This document shows, in pieces, positions 45,253 through 54,094 of a stretch of 64,000 bases of DNA. Position 1 is the stretch's first letter. Each line of letters starts with the position of its first letter. The position numbers and the translations under genes were made by a program. The notes beneath the pieces are model-generated. The model did no database searches and was not told where the DNA came from. It saw nothing but the letters and a program-made list of their open reading frames with translations. This DNA comes from Bradyrhizobium sp. Rc3b (lineage in GTDB: Bacteria > Pseudomonadota > Alphaproteobacteria > Rhizobiales > Xanthobacteraceae). The stretch lies in assembly GCF_900114915.1 (NCBI RefSeq), contig NZ_FOUS01000005.1, forward strand, positions 124,001-188,000. Reading direction: 5' to 3'.

Positions 45253-47013
45253 GTGAAGAACATCAGCGCCACGCTCGCGATCGTCTGGCGAATCGCCGTC
45301 CCCTATTTCCGGTCGGAAGACAAATGGGCCGGCCGCGGCCTGCTCGCCGTCGTCGTCGCGATGGAGCTGGTGCTGGTCGCGATCAACGTGCTGCTCAATC
45401 AGTGGCAGAACCGGTTCTACAGCGCATTGCAGGCCTACGATCTGCCCGAATTCGTCAAGGAGGTCTGGATCTTCCTTGGGCTTGCCTTCACCTTCGTCGC
45501 GCTGGCCGTCTACAAACTCTACCTGAACCAGTGGCTCCAGATCCGCTGGCGGCAATGGCTGACGCAACACTATCTCGGCGAATGGCTCGAGGGCGCCACG
45601 CATTACCGCATGCAGCTCAAGGGCGATGCCGCCGACAATCCGGACCAGCGCATCACCGAGGACCTCAAGAATTTCGTCGAGCAAACGCTGACCATCGGCC
45701 TCGGCCTGTTGTCGTCGATCGTGACGCTGGCCTCGTTCGTGGTCATCCTCTGGGGCCTGTCCTACAAGGCCCCCTTGTACATTTACGGCACCGATATCCT
45801 CGTGCCCGGTTTTCTGGTCTGGTGCGCCCTGGCCTACGCTATTCTGGGTACCGCGCTGACGCACTGGATCGGCGCCCCGCTCATCAATCTCAATTTCGAG
45901 CAGCAGCGCTTTGAGGCCGACTTCCGCTTCAACCTGATCCGCGTGCGCGAAAATTCCGAGCAGATCGCCCTTTTGAAAGGCGAGAACGCGGAGCGAGGGC
46001 ATCTGCTGCGGCGCTTCGGCTTCGTCATCGGCAATTGGTACGAGATCATGGGCCGGACCAAGCGCCTGACCGCCTTCACGGCAAGCTACGGTCAGGCCGC
46101 GACGCTCTTTCCCTATGTGGTGGTGGCGCCTGCCTACTTCGCCAAGCGCATCCAGCTCGGCGACATGATGCAGACCGGCTCGGCGTTCGGCAGCGTGCAG
46201 GATGCGCTGTCCTTCTTCGTCACCGCCTATCGCTCGCTCGCAGAGTGGCGCGCGGTGATCGCCCGCCTCGATGGCTTCGAGATGTCGGTCAGCTCCGCCG
46301 CCTACGGCGCAGCGCTCGAACCGACCATCGACATCGCACCAGCGAACGGCAAGGCCATCGCGCTCGAGCAATTGCTCGTCAAACTGCCGAACGGCGCGCC
46401 TCTGGTCGCAGCCGATGCCTTCACGATCCAGCCGTCGGAGCGGGTGCTGGTGACCGGCCCGTCGGGCTCCGGCAAGTCGACACTGTTCCGGGCCATCGCC
46501 GGCGTCTGGCCGTTCGGCACCGGCACGATCGCCATTCCCGAGACGTCGAAGCTGATGATGCTGCCGCAGCGGCCGTATTTCCCGATCGGCGCGCTTGGCG
46601 ACGCCATCATCTACCCGACTGAGCACGGCTCGGTCCCGCCCGAGAAGATCCGCGACGCCTTGATTGCCGTCGGCCTGCCGCGGCTGGCGGACCGGCTCGA
46701 CGAGCACGGCCACTGGAACCGGACATTGTCGCTCGGCGAACAGCAACGCCTTGGGCTTGCTCGTGCGCTGCTGCACATGCCGGACTATCTCTTCCTCGAC
46801 GAGGCGACCGCCTCGCTGGACGAGCCGTCCGAGGACCGGCTCTATCGGCTGCTGACGGAGAAGCTGCCGCAGGCCACCATCGTCTCGATCGGCCACCGCT
46901 CGACGCTCGACGCCTTCCACACCCGGAAGGTGGCGTTGGTGGAGGACGGCGAGATCTACGTCCTCGGTAAAGCCGGCGAGCCGGCCCGGGCGGAGCCGAC
47001 CGCAGCGCGCTGA
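45253..47013 (+). CDS. BacA/SbmA-like membrane domain fused to an ABC ATPase (BclA-like peptide transporter)
   Basis: A 586-residue inner-membrane transporter. Residues 1-340 carry six helices of the SbmA/BacA type ('RSEDKWAGRGLLAVVVAMEL', 'NQWQNRFYSALQAYDLPEF', 'RITEDLKNFVEQTLTIGLGL', 'ENSEQIALLKGE'). Residues 370-575 are an ABC ATPase: Walker A GPSGSGKST (402-410), signature LSLGEQQR (492-499), Walker B YLFLDEA (512-518) and the H-loop GHRS. Proteins of this build import peptides; in bradyrhizobia the BclA member is needed to survive plant NCR peptides in nodules. Several paralogues exist in these genomes, so identity with BclA is not proved. The start is GTG 45253 with AGGAG upstream. Confidence 0.85.
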   Translation: MKNISATLAIVWRIAVPYFRSEDKWAGRGLLAVVVAMELVLVAINVLLNQWQNRFYSALQAYDLPEFVKEVWIFLGLAFTFVALAVYKLYLNQWLQIRWRQWLTQHYLGEWLEGATHYRMQLKGDAADNPDQRITEDLKNFVEQTLTIGLGLLSSIVTLASFVVILWGLSYKAPLYIYGTDILVPGFLVWCALAYAILGTALTHWIGAPLINLNFEQQRFEADFRFNLIRVRENSEQIALLKGENAERGHLLRRFGFVIGNWYEIMGRTKRLTAFTASYGQAATLFPYVVVAPAYFAKRIQLGDMMQTGSAFGSVQDALSFFVTAYRSLAEWRAVIARLDGFEMSVSSAAYGAALEPTIDIAPANGKAIALEQLLVKLPNGAPLVAADAFTIQPSERVLVTGPSGSGKSTLFRAIAGVWPFGTGTIAIPETSKLMMLPQRPYFPIGALGDAIIYPTEHGSVPPEKIRDALIAVGLPRLADRLDEHGHWNRTLSLGEQQRLGLARALLHMPDYLFLDEATASLDEPSEDRLYRLLTEKLPQATIVSIGHRSTLDAFHTRKVALVEDGEIYVLGKAGEPARAEPTAAR

Positions 47014-47063
47014 GGGGCCGGCCGGCATCTCGAACTACCAGGGCGGGCCCGCGGCCCAAAAGC

Positions 47064-47093
47064 AAAAGGGCGGCAGATTGCTCTGCCGCCCTC
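47064..47093 (-). terminator. Rho-independent terminator of the porin gene
   Basis: A 10-bp stem AGGGCGGCAG/CTGCCGCCCT (47068-47077, 47084-47093); on the minus strand a TTTT run follows. It lies 23 bases after the porin stop. Confidence 0.9.
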
Positions 47094-47115
47094 GTAGATG
47101 GCCTCGGGAACAAAC

Positions 47116-48132
47116 TTACTTCAGGTTGGTCATCGCCGTCAGGTCGAACGAGAGCTTGGCGATGCCGGTCGCGCCGCACCACTTGGAGCCGACGCCCGAC
47201 GGATTGATGCTGCTGTAGCTGCTGCTGAAGGTGGCGGTGTTGTCGCTGGTGAAGGCGTTGCAGTTAGCCTTCGAGAGGTCAGTGTCGGAGTAACGGAGAT
47301 CCAGGGTCATCACCTTGTAGGTGAAGCCGACGCCGACGTTCCAGGTGTTGTAGTCAGCGTATTTGATGCCGTTCGGGAACGGGCCGCCGCCGAGCGGGCT
47401 GGCGATGCCGGTGCCGTAGAATGAGTCGGAGGTGCCGAACCACTGACGGCCGAATTCGCCCGACACATACATGCCGACGCCGCTCGAACCGAACGTCGTG
47501 CTCGGCGCCGTCCACTTGGCCGTGACCGAGGTGTAGTTGCCCCAGGCGCCGGTGTTGAGGAAGTTCGGCGAATAGAACTCGTTGATGCCGAACGCCCAGT
47601 TGTCGTTCACCGTGTAGGTCATCTTGCCGTAGACTTCGAAGAAGCTGACGTCCTTCTTCATGACGTTTCCGTTCGCCAACGCGTTGGCGGCGCATTCTGC
47701 GCTGAGCGGATTGCCGGCGGTGTCGAAGCCGGCGCCGTAATAGCAGGTCCCACCCGGATACAGGTAACCCCAGACGCCGATGTCGAAGGCGAAGGCACCG
47801 AAGGTCGGGCGGATACCGCCGTAGATGTCGATCTCAGCCGCGGCGCGGTTCGGGAAGGAAATGCTCTCACCGGCGACGCCGACATAGAGCTGCAGGTCCT
47901 TGGTGACGTTGTAGCGCGGCTCGAAATAAGCCGCGACCGACGGCTTGTTGTTCGACTGGGTGATACCGCGGAAGACGTAGTTGCTCATGATCGCGCCGCC
48001 GAAGGCGATATCCCAGGGGTCGAAGGCGGGTGGCGGCGGGGCTTTCAACGCCTTCACGCGCAAGTCTGCCGCGAAAGCCGAACCCGTCGTCACCATTGCC
48101 AGCGCCGTTGCCAACAAAGCCACTTTCTTCAT
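47116..48132 (-). CDS. TorF-family putative porin
   Basis: A 338-residue outer-membrane protein from ATG 48132 (GGGGATCG upstream): signal peptide (MKKVALLATALAMVTTGSAF..A|A), then repeated amphipathic strands ('FGGAIMSNYVFRGITQSNNK', 'PSVAAYFEPRYNVTKDLQLY', 'GVWGYLYPGG', 'WNVGVGFTYKVMTLDLRYSD') and a C-terminal aromatic/hydrophobic strand. The opening after the signal ('SNYVFRGITQ') is the hallmark of the TorF/TIGR02001 family. The substrate is unknown. A four-codon longer start is less likely. Confidence 0.85.
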   Translation of the reverse strand: MKKVALLATALAMVTTGSAFAADLRVKALKAPPPPAFDPWDIAFGGAIMSNYVFRGITQSNNKPSVAAYFEPRYNVTKDLQLYVGVAGESISFPNRAAAEIDIYGGIRPTFGAFAFDIGVWGYLYPGGTCYYGAGFDTAGNPLSAECAANALANGNVMKKDVSFFEVYGKMTYTVNDNWAFGINEFYSPNFLNTGAWGNYTSVTAKWTAPSTTFGSSGVGMYVSGEFGRQWFGTSDSFYGTGIASPLGGGPFPNGIKYADYNTWNVGVGFTYKVMTLDLRYSDTDLSKANCNAFTSDNTATFSSSYSSINPSGVGSKWCGATGIAKLSFDLTAMTNLK

Positions 48133-48523
48133 TTCGATCCCCATCGTCAGTTCTTACCCAGTCGGATCCCGGAAGCCCCCCGGGGCAAACGACTTGTCTG
48201 CAAAATTGCGTTACTGCGACAATCTGGATTGAGGGATGGGGACCGTGAAGCAAAAATCACGGGCATCTGCCGACTTTTTGGGCGTTTTGACGATTCCACG
48301 AAAGGTTGTCGCCCTGTGTGTCTTCTCGATCACATTATTTGCATTCCAAAGTGCACGAAGGGACCGTGCAAGTACGGGGAAGGCAGCTAGCGTGGCAACC
48401 GGGCTACGAATCAGGCTGGCGGGGGGAAGAGACGGCTTCGGGAGGTACTTGCGGCGATGCAAAAAGGCCGCAGCGTCACCGCAGCGGCCTTCCCTGTTGG
48501 CGATCGCGGTCGCAGGACGGGAG
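48133..48523. other. Gap upstream of the porin gene, with a terminator for the histone-like gene
   Basis: 391 bases without a gene. The porin promoter must lie here. Near its right end AAGGCCGC/GCGGCCTT (48464-48471, 48484-48491), which on the minus strand is followed by TTTTT, forms a terminator for the Lys/Ala-rich protein gene, 33 bases past its stop. Confidence 0.6.
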
Positions 48524-48910
48524 CTAGCTTTGCCCCTCGGCCGGTGCCGCTTCCGCAGAAGACGAAGGCATCGCCCAGCTCGTCTCGGCGGCCGGCTCGG
48601 GAGCCGGAGCTGGCGCCGGCGCTGACGGCTTCGGCGCGGGCGCTGCCTTCGCCTTCTTCGGTGCCGCTTTCTTCGCGGCCTTCTTCGGTGCAGCCGGCTT
48701 GGCTGCTTTCTTGGCTGTCTTCTTCACAGCCTTCTTGGCGGCCTTCTTTGGGGCGGCCTTCTTCGAAGCTTTCTTGCCAGCTTTCTTGGCAGTTTTCCTG
48801 GCAGCTTTCTTCGTGGATTTCTTGGCAGACTTCTTCGCGGACTTCTTCGCCGCTACAGCCTTCTTCGCCTTTTTGGCCTTCTTGCTTTTTTTCTTCTTCG
48901 CTTTCGCCAT
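48524..48910 (-). CDS. Histone H1-like Lys/Ala-rich protein
   Basis: A 128-residue protein from ATG 48910. Residues 1-90 are nearly pure Lys/Ala ('AKAKKKKSKKAKKAKKAVAA', then KSAKKSAKKSTKKAARKTAK-type repeats), a pattern of eukaryotic H1 tails and bacterial HC1/HC2-like DNA-binding proteins; residues 92-128 are Pro/Ala/Glu-rich. It probably coats or compacts DNA, or modulates RNA binding. Lengths of such repeats vary between strains, so expect polymorphism. Confidence 0.8.
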   Translation of the reverse strand: MAKAKKKKSKKAKKAKKAVAAKKSAKKSAKKSTKKAARKTAKKAGKKASKKAAPKKAAKKAVKKTAKKAAKPAAPKKAAKKAAPKKAKAAPAPKPSAPAPAPAPEPAAETSWAMPSSSAEAAPAEGQS

Positions 48911-48994
48911 CGTGGTCCTCCTGTTGCCGACGAACAATGGTCGATCGGGCGTCGTTCTACCGTCGCCTCCGGAGGAAAGCTCAGGCTTGAAAGC

Positions 48995-50317
48995 TCAAAC
49001 TTGCGCGTTCAATGCCGGCCGCGACCCGCCCGTAGCCCAATCGAGAAGCTCAATCGTGTGTACGACCGGAACTGACGTGCCACTGGCAATCTGCACCATG
49101 CAGCCGATATTGCCCGCGGCAATCATGTCCGGCTTGACGCTTGCGATGTTGGCGACCTTGCGATCGCGCAACCGGCCCGCAAGCTCGGGCTGGAGAATGT
49201 TGTAGGTCCCCGCCGAGCCGCAACACAAATGGCTCTCGGGTACATCTTTCACCACGAATCCATTCTTGGAAAGCAATTCTTTCGGAAGGCCCGTGATTTT
49301 CTGCCCATGTTGCAACGAACACGCCGAGTGATAGGCGACGACGATGTTGTCATGTCGCGCAGTCGGCTCGAGTGCGAGGCCGGCGATGTATTCGGTGATG
49401 TCCTTGGCGAGCGCGGACACCCTCGCCGCATCGGCGGCGAACGCAGCATCCTCGCGCAGCAGATAGCCGTAGTCCTTGATCACTGTGCCGCAGCCGGACG
49501 CCGTCACCAGGATGGCGTCGAGCCCCTCGCCGGCCGCTTCCTTCCGCCACGCCGCAACGTTGGCTCGCGCCCGCGCCAATGCATCCTGATCGTTGCCGAG
49601 GTGATGGGTCAGCGCGCCGCAGCACTGCTCGTCCCGGACCAGGACAACCTCAACGCCGTGGCGGGTGAGAAGACTGATGGCCGCCTGGTTAATGCGCGGC
49701 GCCAGGACCTGCTGGGCGCAGCCCTGGAGCAGCGCGACCCGGCCGCGCTTCTTGCCGAGCGCCGCGAACACGCTGCCCGCGGCGGGGCCCGGCGGCGGCA
49801 GCCGGTGCGGGGCCAGCGCCAGCATCGCCTTGATGCGCTGGATCAGGCCGGGCGTCGCCGAGGGCCGCGGCGTCGGCAGGAAAACGGCAAGCGGACGGGC
49901 CAGCCGCGCCAGCACCATGCTGATGCGGAAACGCTGCGGATCCGGCAGGACGAAGGCCAGCACCTGGCGCAGCAGCCGCTCGGCCAGCGGCCGCTGATAG
50001 CGCTGCTCGATCCTGACTCGGGCCTGGTCGACGAGATGCATGTAGTTCACCCCTGAGGGGCAGGTCGTCATGCAGGCCAGGCACGACAGGCAGCGGTCGA
50101 CGTGCTTGACCACCTCCGCCGTCGGCGCCTGGTCCTTCTCCAGCATCTCCTTGATCAGGTAGATGCGGCCGCGCGGACTATCGAGCTCGTCACCGAGCAG
50201 CACATAGGTCGGACAGGTTGCGGTGCAGAAGCCGCAATGGACGCAGGCGCGCAGGATCTTGTCGGCTTCCGCGATGTCGGGATCGGCAAGCTGGGCGAGT
50301 GAGAATTCGGTCTTCAT
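48995..50317 (-). CDS. glcF: Glycolate oxidase iron-sulfur subunit GlcF
   Basis: GlcF carries electrons from GlcDE. A 440-residue protein from ATG 50317 with two [4Fe-4S] motifs: CVHCGFCTATCP (about 25-36) and CLSCLACMTTCP (about 75-86). The two CCG domains follow: 'GCAQQVLAPRINQAAISLLT', 'DEQCCGALTHHLG', 'HSACSLQHGQKIT' and 'ESHLCCGSAGTYNILQPELA'. Last of glcDEF and overlapping glcE by four bases. A frame extension upstream is the shadow of glcE. Confidence 0.95.
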   Translation of the reverse strand: MKTEFSLAQLADPDIAEADKILRACVHCGFCTATCPTYVLLGDELDSPRGRIYLIKEMLEKDQAPTAEVVKHVDRCLSCLACMTTCPSGVNYMHLVDQARVRIEQRYQRPLAERLLRQVLAFVLPDPQRFRISMVLARLARPLAVFLPTPRPSATPGLIQRIKAMLALAPHRLPPPGPAAGSVFAALGKKRGRVALLQGCAQQVLAPRINQAAISLLTRHGVEVVLVRDEQCCGALTHHLGNDQDALARARANVAAWRKEAAGEGLDAILVTASGCGTVIKDYGYLLREDAAFAADAARVSALAKDITEYIAGLALEPTARHDNIVVAYHSACSLQHGQKITGLPKELLSKNGFVVKDVPESHLCCGSAGTYNILQPELAGRLRDRKVANIASVKPDMIAAGNIGCMVQIASGTSVPVVHTIELLDWATGGSRPALNAQV

Positions 50318-51552
50318 GCCACAGCGCCTCGGCTCAAGCGGCCCCGGTTGAGAACGGCCTTTGGATCGAAACTGGCGCGCACCCGCTCGCTCAGGGCGGC
50401 AATGCCCGGCGCCTGCCGATGAAAGACGTCGACCTCGCGCCTGACGTCCTCGGCCGCCTGGATCAGCGTGGCGTGACCGCCGACGGCGTTGGCACGCATC
50501 CGAACAGCCGGAGCATGCGCGTCGCCCTTTGGCGGCAATGCCGCCCAGATCAGACCGCCGCCCCAATCATAGATCACGTCGCCGCCGGTCTCGCGCGCCA
50601 ATTGCGAGCCGAGCGCAGCGCCTGAGGCCGGCGGGCAGACGATCCGCCAAACCGGCCAGGCGCCAAGCGCGCCGCTGGCCGCGAACGGCAGCACGTCGCG
50701 GATCGTGGCCCACAGCGCGGCAGACGCCGCGTCCTCGATCAGCGTCGCGGTTCCGAACGGCGCCAGCAATTCCCGCAGCGAGTTGGCGCGGTGGGCGGCT
50801 GAGGCCGTGATGCCCTCGAGCCGCAGCACAGTCAGCGCCTCGTCCTGGCCTGCGAGATCACCAAGCCCGTCGGTCTTGGCCCGGAACGCCGATTTCGGCA
50901 GATGCGCGGCACCGGAAACGTCGAAGGGCGAGCCGAGCGCCGCGGTCATCGCCTTGTTGGCGGCGGCATCATCTAACCCGCGCAGCAGCAGCGTCCGCTC
51001 GGCCTCGGGCTTGGGCATCACCTTCAGCGTGACCTCGGTCATGACGGACAGCGTGCCCCAGGACCCCGCGAGCAGCTTGCAGAGGTCGTAGCCGGTGACG
51101 TTCTTCACCACCTTGCCGCCGGTCTTGAAGCTGTCGCCGAAGCCCGAGACGGCGTGCGCCCCGAGCAAATGGTCGCGCGCCCCGCCCGCCCTGATCCGCC
51201 GCGGCCCGGCCAGCCCGGCCGCGATCATGCCGCCGATGGTTCCGAGCGCGGGCGTGCCGAGCAGCGGCGCGGTGTTGACAGGCTCGAACGCGAATTGCTG
51301 GTTCTTGGTATCGATCAGCGCCAGCACATCGGCCAGCGGCGCGCCGGCCTGGAGCGTGATGATCAGCTCGTTCGGCTCGTAGGAGGTGACGGCGTTCAGC
51401 GCGGAGAGGTCGAGCACGGCGTTGGTCGCCATGGCATGGCCGATGCCGCGCTTGGAGCCGTGACCGATAATCTCGAGCGGCTGCTCATTGGCAATCGCCG
51501 CGCGCACCACCTCTTCGACGTCTTTGGCGTCTCTGACCTTAAGCGTATCCAC
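50314..51552 (-). CDS. glcE: Glycolate oxidase FAD-binding subunit GlcE
   Basis: GlcE is a GlcD-like FAD protein of the membrane-associated glycolate oxidase. A 412-residue protein from GTG 51552: VDTLKVRDAKDVEEVVRAAI, FAD-binding 'LEIIGHGSKRGIGHAM', 'PALGTIGGMIAAGLAGPRRI', 'GKVVKNVTGYDLCKLLAGSW' and a short C-terminal domain. The ribosome binding site before the GTG is poor; the reading frame extends to 51753 but without family similarity. It follows glcD by 71 bases. Confidence 0.92.
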   Translation of the reverse strand: MDTLKVRDAKDVEEVVRAAIANEQPLEIIGHGSKRGIGHAMATNAVLDLSALNAVTSYEPNELIITLQAGAPLADVLALIDTKNQQFAFEPVNTAPLLGTPALGTIGGMIAAGLAGPRRIRAGGARDHLLGAHAVSGFGDSFKTGGKVVKNVTGYDLCKLLAGSWGTLSVMTEVTLKVMPKPEAERTLLLRGLDDAAANKAMTAALGSPFDVSGAAHLPKSAFRAKTDGLGDLAGQDEALTVLRLEGITASAAHRANSLRELLAPFGTATLIEDAASAALWATIRDVLPFAASGALGAWPVWRIVCPPASGAALGSQLARETGGDVIYDWGGGLIWAALPPKGDAHAPAVRMRANAVGGHATLIQAAEDVRREVDVFHRQAPGIAALSERVRASFDPKAVLNRGRLSRGAVA

Positions 51553-51623
51553 GACTGAGCCGGTATCCAAGTTTAGAACGGAAAGCAAATTTGGCGGTTG
51601 CAGCGAAGGCGCAGCGACCGACG

Positions 51624-53117
51624 CTAGAACCGCGGGAGATCCGGAAACGCCAGCTTGCCGGCATGCACATGCATGCGGCCGAGCTCGGCGCAGCGGTGCA
51701 GGGTCGGAAACACTTTTCCGGGATTGAGCAGGCCTTGCGAATCGAAGGCGCATTTCAGCCGCTGCTGCTGGTTGAGGTCGATCTCGCTGAACATGTCGGG
51801 CATCAGGTCGCGCTTCTCGATGCCGACGCCGTGCTCGCCGGTGAGCACGCCGCCGAACTCGACGCAGGCGCGCAGGATATCGGCGCCGAAGGCCTCGGCG
51901 CGCTCGATCTCGCCGGGCTTGTTGGCATCGTAGAGGATCAGCGGGTGCAGATTGCCGTCACCGGCGTGGAACACGTTGGCGCAGCCGAGCTGGTATTTTT
52001 CGCCGAGCTCGCGGATGCGCGCCAGCGCCTTCGGCAGCGCGCCGCGGGGAATTGTGCCGTCCATGCAGAGATAGTCCGGCGAGATCCGGCCGACGGCGGG
52101 GAACGCAGCCTTGCGGCCGGCCCAGAACAGATTGCGCTCGGCTTCCGAATTGGAGATCTGCAGCGTTACCGAGCCGCAGCCGCGTGCGATGGTCTCGACG
52201 CGCGTGATCAGCTCGTCGACCTCGATCTTGGGCCCGTCGAGCTCGATGATGAGCAGCGCTTCGACATCGAGCGGATAGCCGGCATGGACGAAGGCCTCGG
52301 CGGCGTGGATCGCGGGCTTGTCCATCATCTCCATGCCGCCAGGAATGATGCCGGCGCCGATGATCCGCGCCACGCATTCGCCGGCGGCCTCGACCTCGGC
52401 GAAGCCGACCATCAACGCACGCGCCGTCTCCGGCTTCTGCAGGATGCGCACCGTGATCTCGGTGATGACGCCGAGCAGCCCTTCCGAGCCGGTGATGACG
52501 CCCATCAAATCGTAGCCCGGGTTCTCGCACCCCTTGCCGCCGATGCGCAGGATCTCGCCGCTCATCAGCACGATCTCGCAACCGAGCACGTTGTTGGTGG
52601 TCATGCCGTATTTGAGGCAGTGCACGCCGCCGGAATTCTCCGCGACATTGCCGCCGATCGAGCAGGCGATCTGCGAGGACGGGTCGGGCGCGTAATAGAA
52701 GCCGGCATGAGCGACCGCCTGGCTGATGGCGAGGTTGGTGACGCCGGGCTCGGTGACGACGACGCGATTGTCGAAATCGATCTCGCGGATGCGCTTGAAC
52801 TTGCCGAGCCCCAGCAGCACGCCGTCTTCGAGCGGCAGCGCCCCGCCTGAGAGCGATGTGCCGGAGCCGCGCGGCACCACCTTGATACCTTGCCCTGCAC
52901 AATATTTCAGGATGAGGGAGACCTGCTCGGTCGTATCGGGCAGCACCACGACCATCGGCGGCTGCCGATAGGCCGTCAGCCCGTCGGATTCATAGGCCCG
53001 CATCTCCGCAGGCGTATCGATCACGCCCTCGCCGGGCACGAACGCGCGCAATGCAGCAACGATCTCGGCACGCCGCGCGAGCACGGCCTGGTCGCTTGCG
53101 GGCATCATGATGGCCAT
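51624..53117 (-). CDS. glcD: Glycolate oxidase subunit GlcD (FAD-linked oxidase)
   Basis: The catalytic FAD subunit that oxidises glycolate (and D-lactate) to glyoxylate. A 497-residue protein: 'QPPMVVVLPDTTEQVSLILK', FAD-binding 'VVPRGSGTSLSGGALPLEDG', 'CSIGGNVAENSGGVHCLKYG' and 'NVFHAGDGNLHPLILYD', and 'GVLTGEHGVGIEKRDLM'. Length is normal. The start ATG at 53117 is the first of several close ATGs. First of the operon; divergent from the cytochrome c gene, which may share the control region. Confidence 0.96.
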   Translation of the reverse strand: MAIMMPASDQAVLARRAEIVAALRAFVPGEGVIDTPAEMRAYESDGLTAYRQPPMVVVLPDTTEQVSLILKYCAGQGIKVVPRGSGTSLSGGALPLEDGVLLGLGKFKRIREIDFDNRVVVTEPGVTNLAISQAVAHAGFYYAPDPSSQIACSIGGNVAENSGGVHCLKYGMTTNNVLGCEIVLMSGEILRIGGKGCENPGYDLMGVITGSEGLLGVITEITVRILQKPETARALMVGFAEVEAAGECVARIIGAGIIPGGMEMMDKPAIHAAEAFVHAGYPLDVEALLIIELDGPKIEVDELITRVETIARGCGSVTLQISNSEAERNLFWAGRKAAFPAVGRISPDYLCMDGTIPRGALPKALARIRELGEKYQLGCANVFHAGDGNLHPLILYDANKPGEIERAEAFGADILRACVEFGGVLTGEHGVGIEKRDLMPDMFSEIDLNQQQRLKCAFDSQGLLNPGKVFPTLHRCAELGRMHVHAGKLAFPDLPRF

Positions 53118-53346
53118 TTTGTGGAGCCTTCGTCCGACGGATGGAATTGTTTCGGCAAATCAATCATGTCTTGCCGTCTTTGGGTAGGTCCTCCGAAGGT
53201 CTCATTGCTTTGTTGCAGCGCAAGTTCTCTCTGGGGCAAGTCTGCTATCAGGAAACCTGTCAAAGTTTCGCGGCTTGTCCACTTGCATCGAACCTGCCAA
53301 AACCACGACCCTCCATCTGACCCGGGAAGAGACGAAGAGCACACTT

Positions 53347-53742
53347 ATGACAAAACTGACTTTCGGCGCGCTGACGATCCTCACCGTCATTGCCAACGCA
53401 CCCGCCGCGATGGCGCAGGATGTCGCGGCCGGCAAGACATCGTTCAACAAATGCCTGGCCTGCCACGCGATCGGCGAAGGCGCCAAGAACAAGGTCGGCC
53501 CCGAGCTCAACGGTCTCAACGGCCGCAAGTCGGGCACGGCTGAGGGCTACAGCTACTCGGACGCGAACAAGAATTCCGGCATCACCTGGGACGAGGCCGT
53601 GTTCAAGGAATACATCAAGGACCCCAAGGCCAAGATCCCCGGCACCAAGATGGCGTTCGCCGGCATCAAGAACGAGACCGAGATCAACAATCTCTGGGCC
53701 TATGTCTCGCAGTTCGACAAGGACGGGAAGATCAAGCAGTAA
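53347..53742 (+). CDS. Soluble cytochrome c (c2/class I)
   Basis: A 131-residue periplasmic electron carrier from ATG 53347: signal peptide (MTKLTFGALTILTVIANAPA..AMA|Q), haem motif CLACH (36-40), and Met ligand in 'KIPGTKMAFAG' (Met102). 'GPELNGLNGRKSGTAEGYSY' is typical of cytochrome c2. Length fits the small form. Divergent from glcD; it could accept electrons from a membrane complex, but a link to glycolate oxidation is only positional. Confidence 0.92.
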   Translation: MTKLTFGALTILTVIANAPAAMAQDVAAGKTSFNKCLACHAIGEGAKNKVGPELNGLNGRKSGTAEGYSYSDANKNSGITWDEAVFKEYIKDPKAKIPGTKMAFAGIKNETEINNLWAYVSQFDKDGKIKQ

Positions 53743-53765
53743 GCACGGATCGGTCGACAGCTTCG

Positions 53766-53807
53766 GCTTCGGTTCTGACCGAGTCAGAACCGAAGCTGCG
53801 GCTTTTT
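53766..53807 (+). terminator. Terminator of the cytochrome c gene
   Basis: A perfect 14-bp stem GCTTCGGTTCTGAC/GTCAGAACCGAAGC (53766-53779, 53783-53796) followed within a few bases by TTTTT. Its arms resemble those of the 20172-20208 repeat, so a dispersed element seems to be used as terminator. Confidence 0.9.
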
Positions 53808-53828
53808 GTTTGGCGCGTTTTTTTGCGC

Positions 53829-53945
53829 CGTCATTGCGAGCGCAGCGACTTGTCCGCCGAAGCCTTGGCGAAGGCGGAAGCAATCCAGAATCATTCCTCC
53901 GAAAGACTCTGGATTGCTTCGTCGCAAGAGCTCCTCGCAATGACG
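53829..53945. repeat. Dispersed palindromic repeat, family K
   Basis: Outer arms CGTCATTGCGAG and CTCGCAATGACG (53829-53840, 53934-53945); inner arms GCAATCCAGA/TCTGGATTGC around 53879 and 53907. It starts a 1.2-kb gene-free region. Confidence 0.88.
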
Positions 53946-53995
53946 GAGCAAGGGGCGGCATCGCGATGCTCCAATGCACATCCCAGCTGCAGTGC

Positions 53996-54086
53996 CGTAG
54001 GGTGGGCAAAGGCGCGTAGCGCCGTGCCCACGATCTCTCTCCATGAGCAACAAGGCGTGGGCACGCTGCGCTTTGCCCACCCTACG
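53996..54086. repeat. Dispersed palindromic repeat, family A (copy 4)
   Basis: A perfect 16-bp inverted repeat CGTAGGGTGGGCAAAG (53996-54011) with its inverse at 54071-54086. Confidence 0.9.
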
Positions 54087-54094
54087 AGATCTGG

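Noticed and set aside
45118..47028. 636-codon minus frame opposite the ABC transporter
   Set aside because: Shadow frame; the plus strand has intact Walker A, signature and Walker B motifs.
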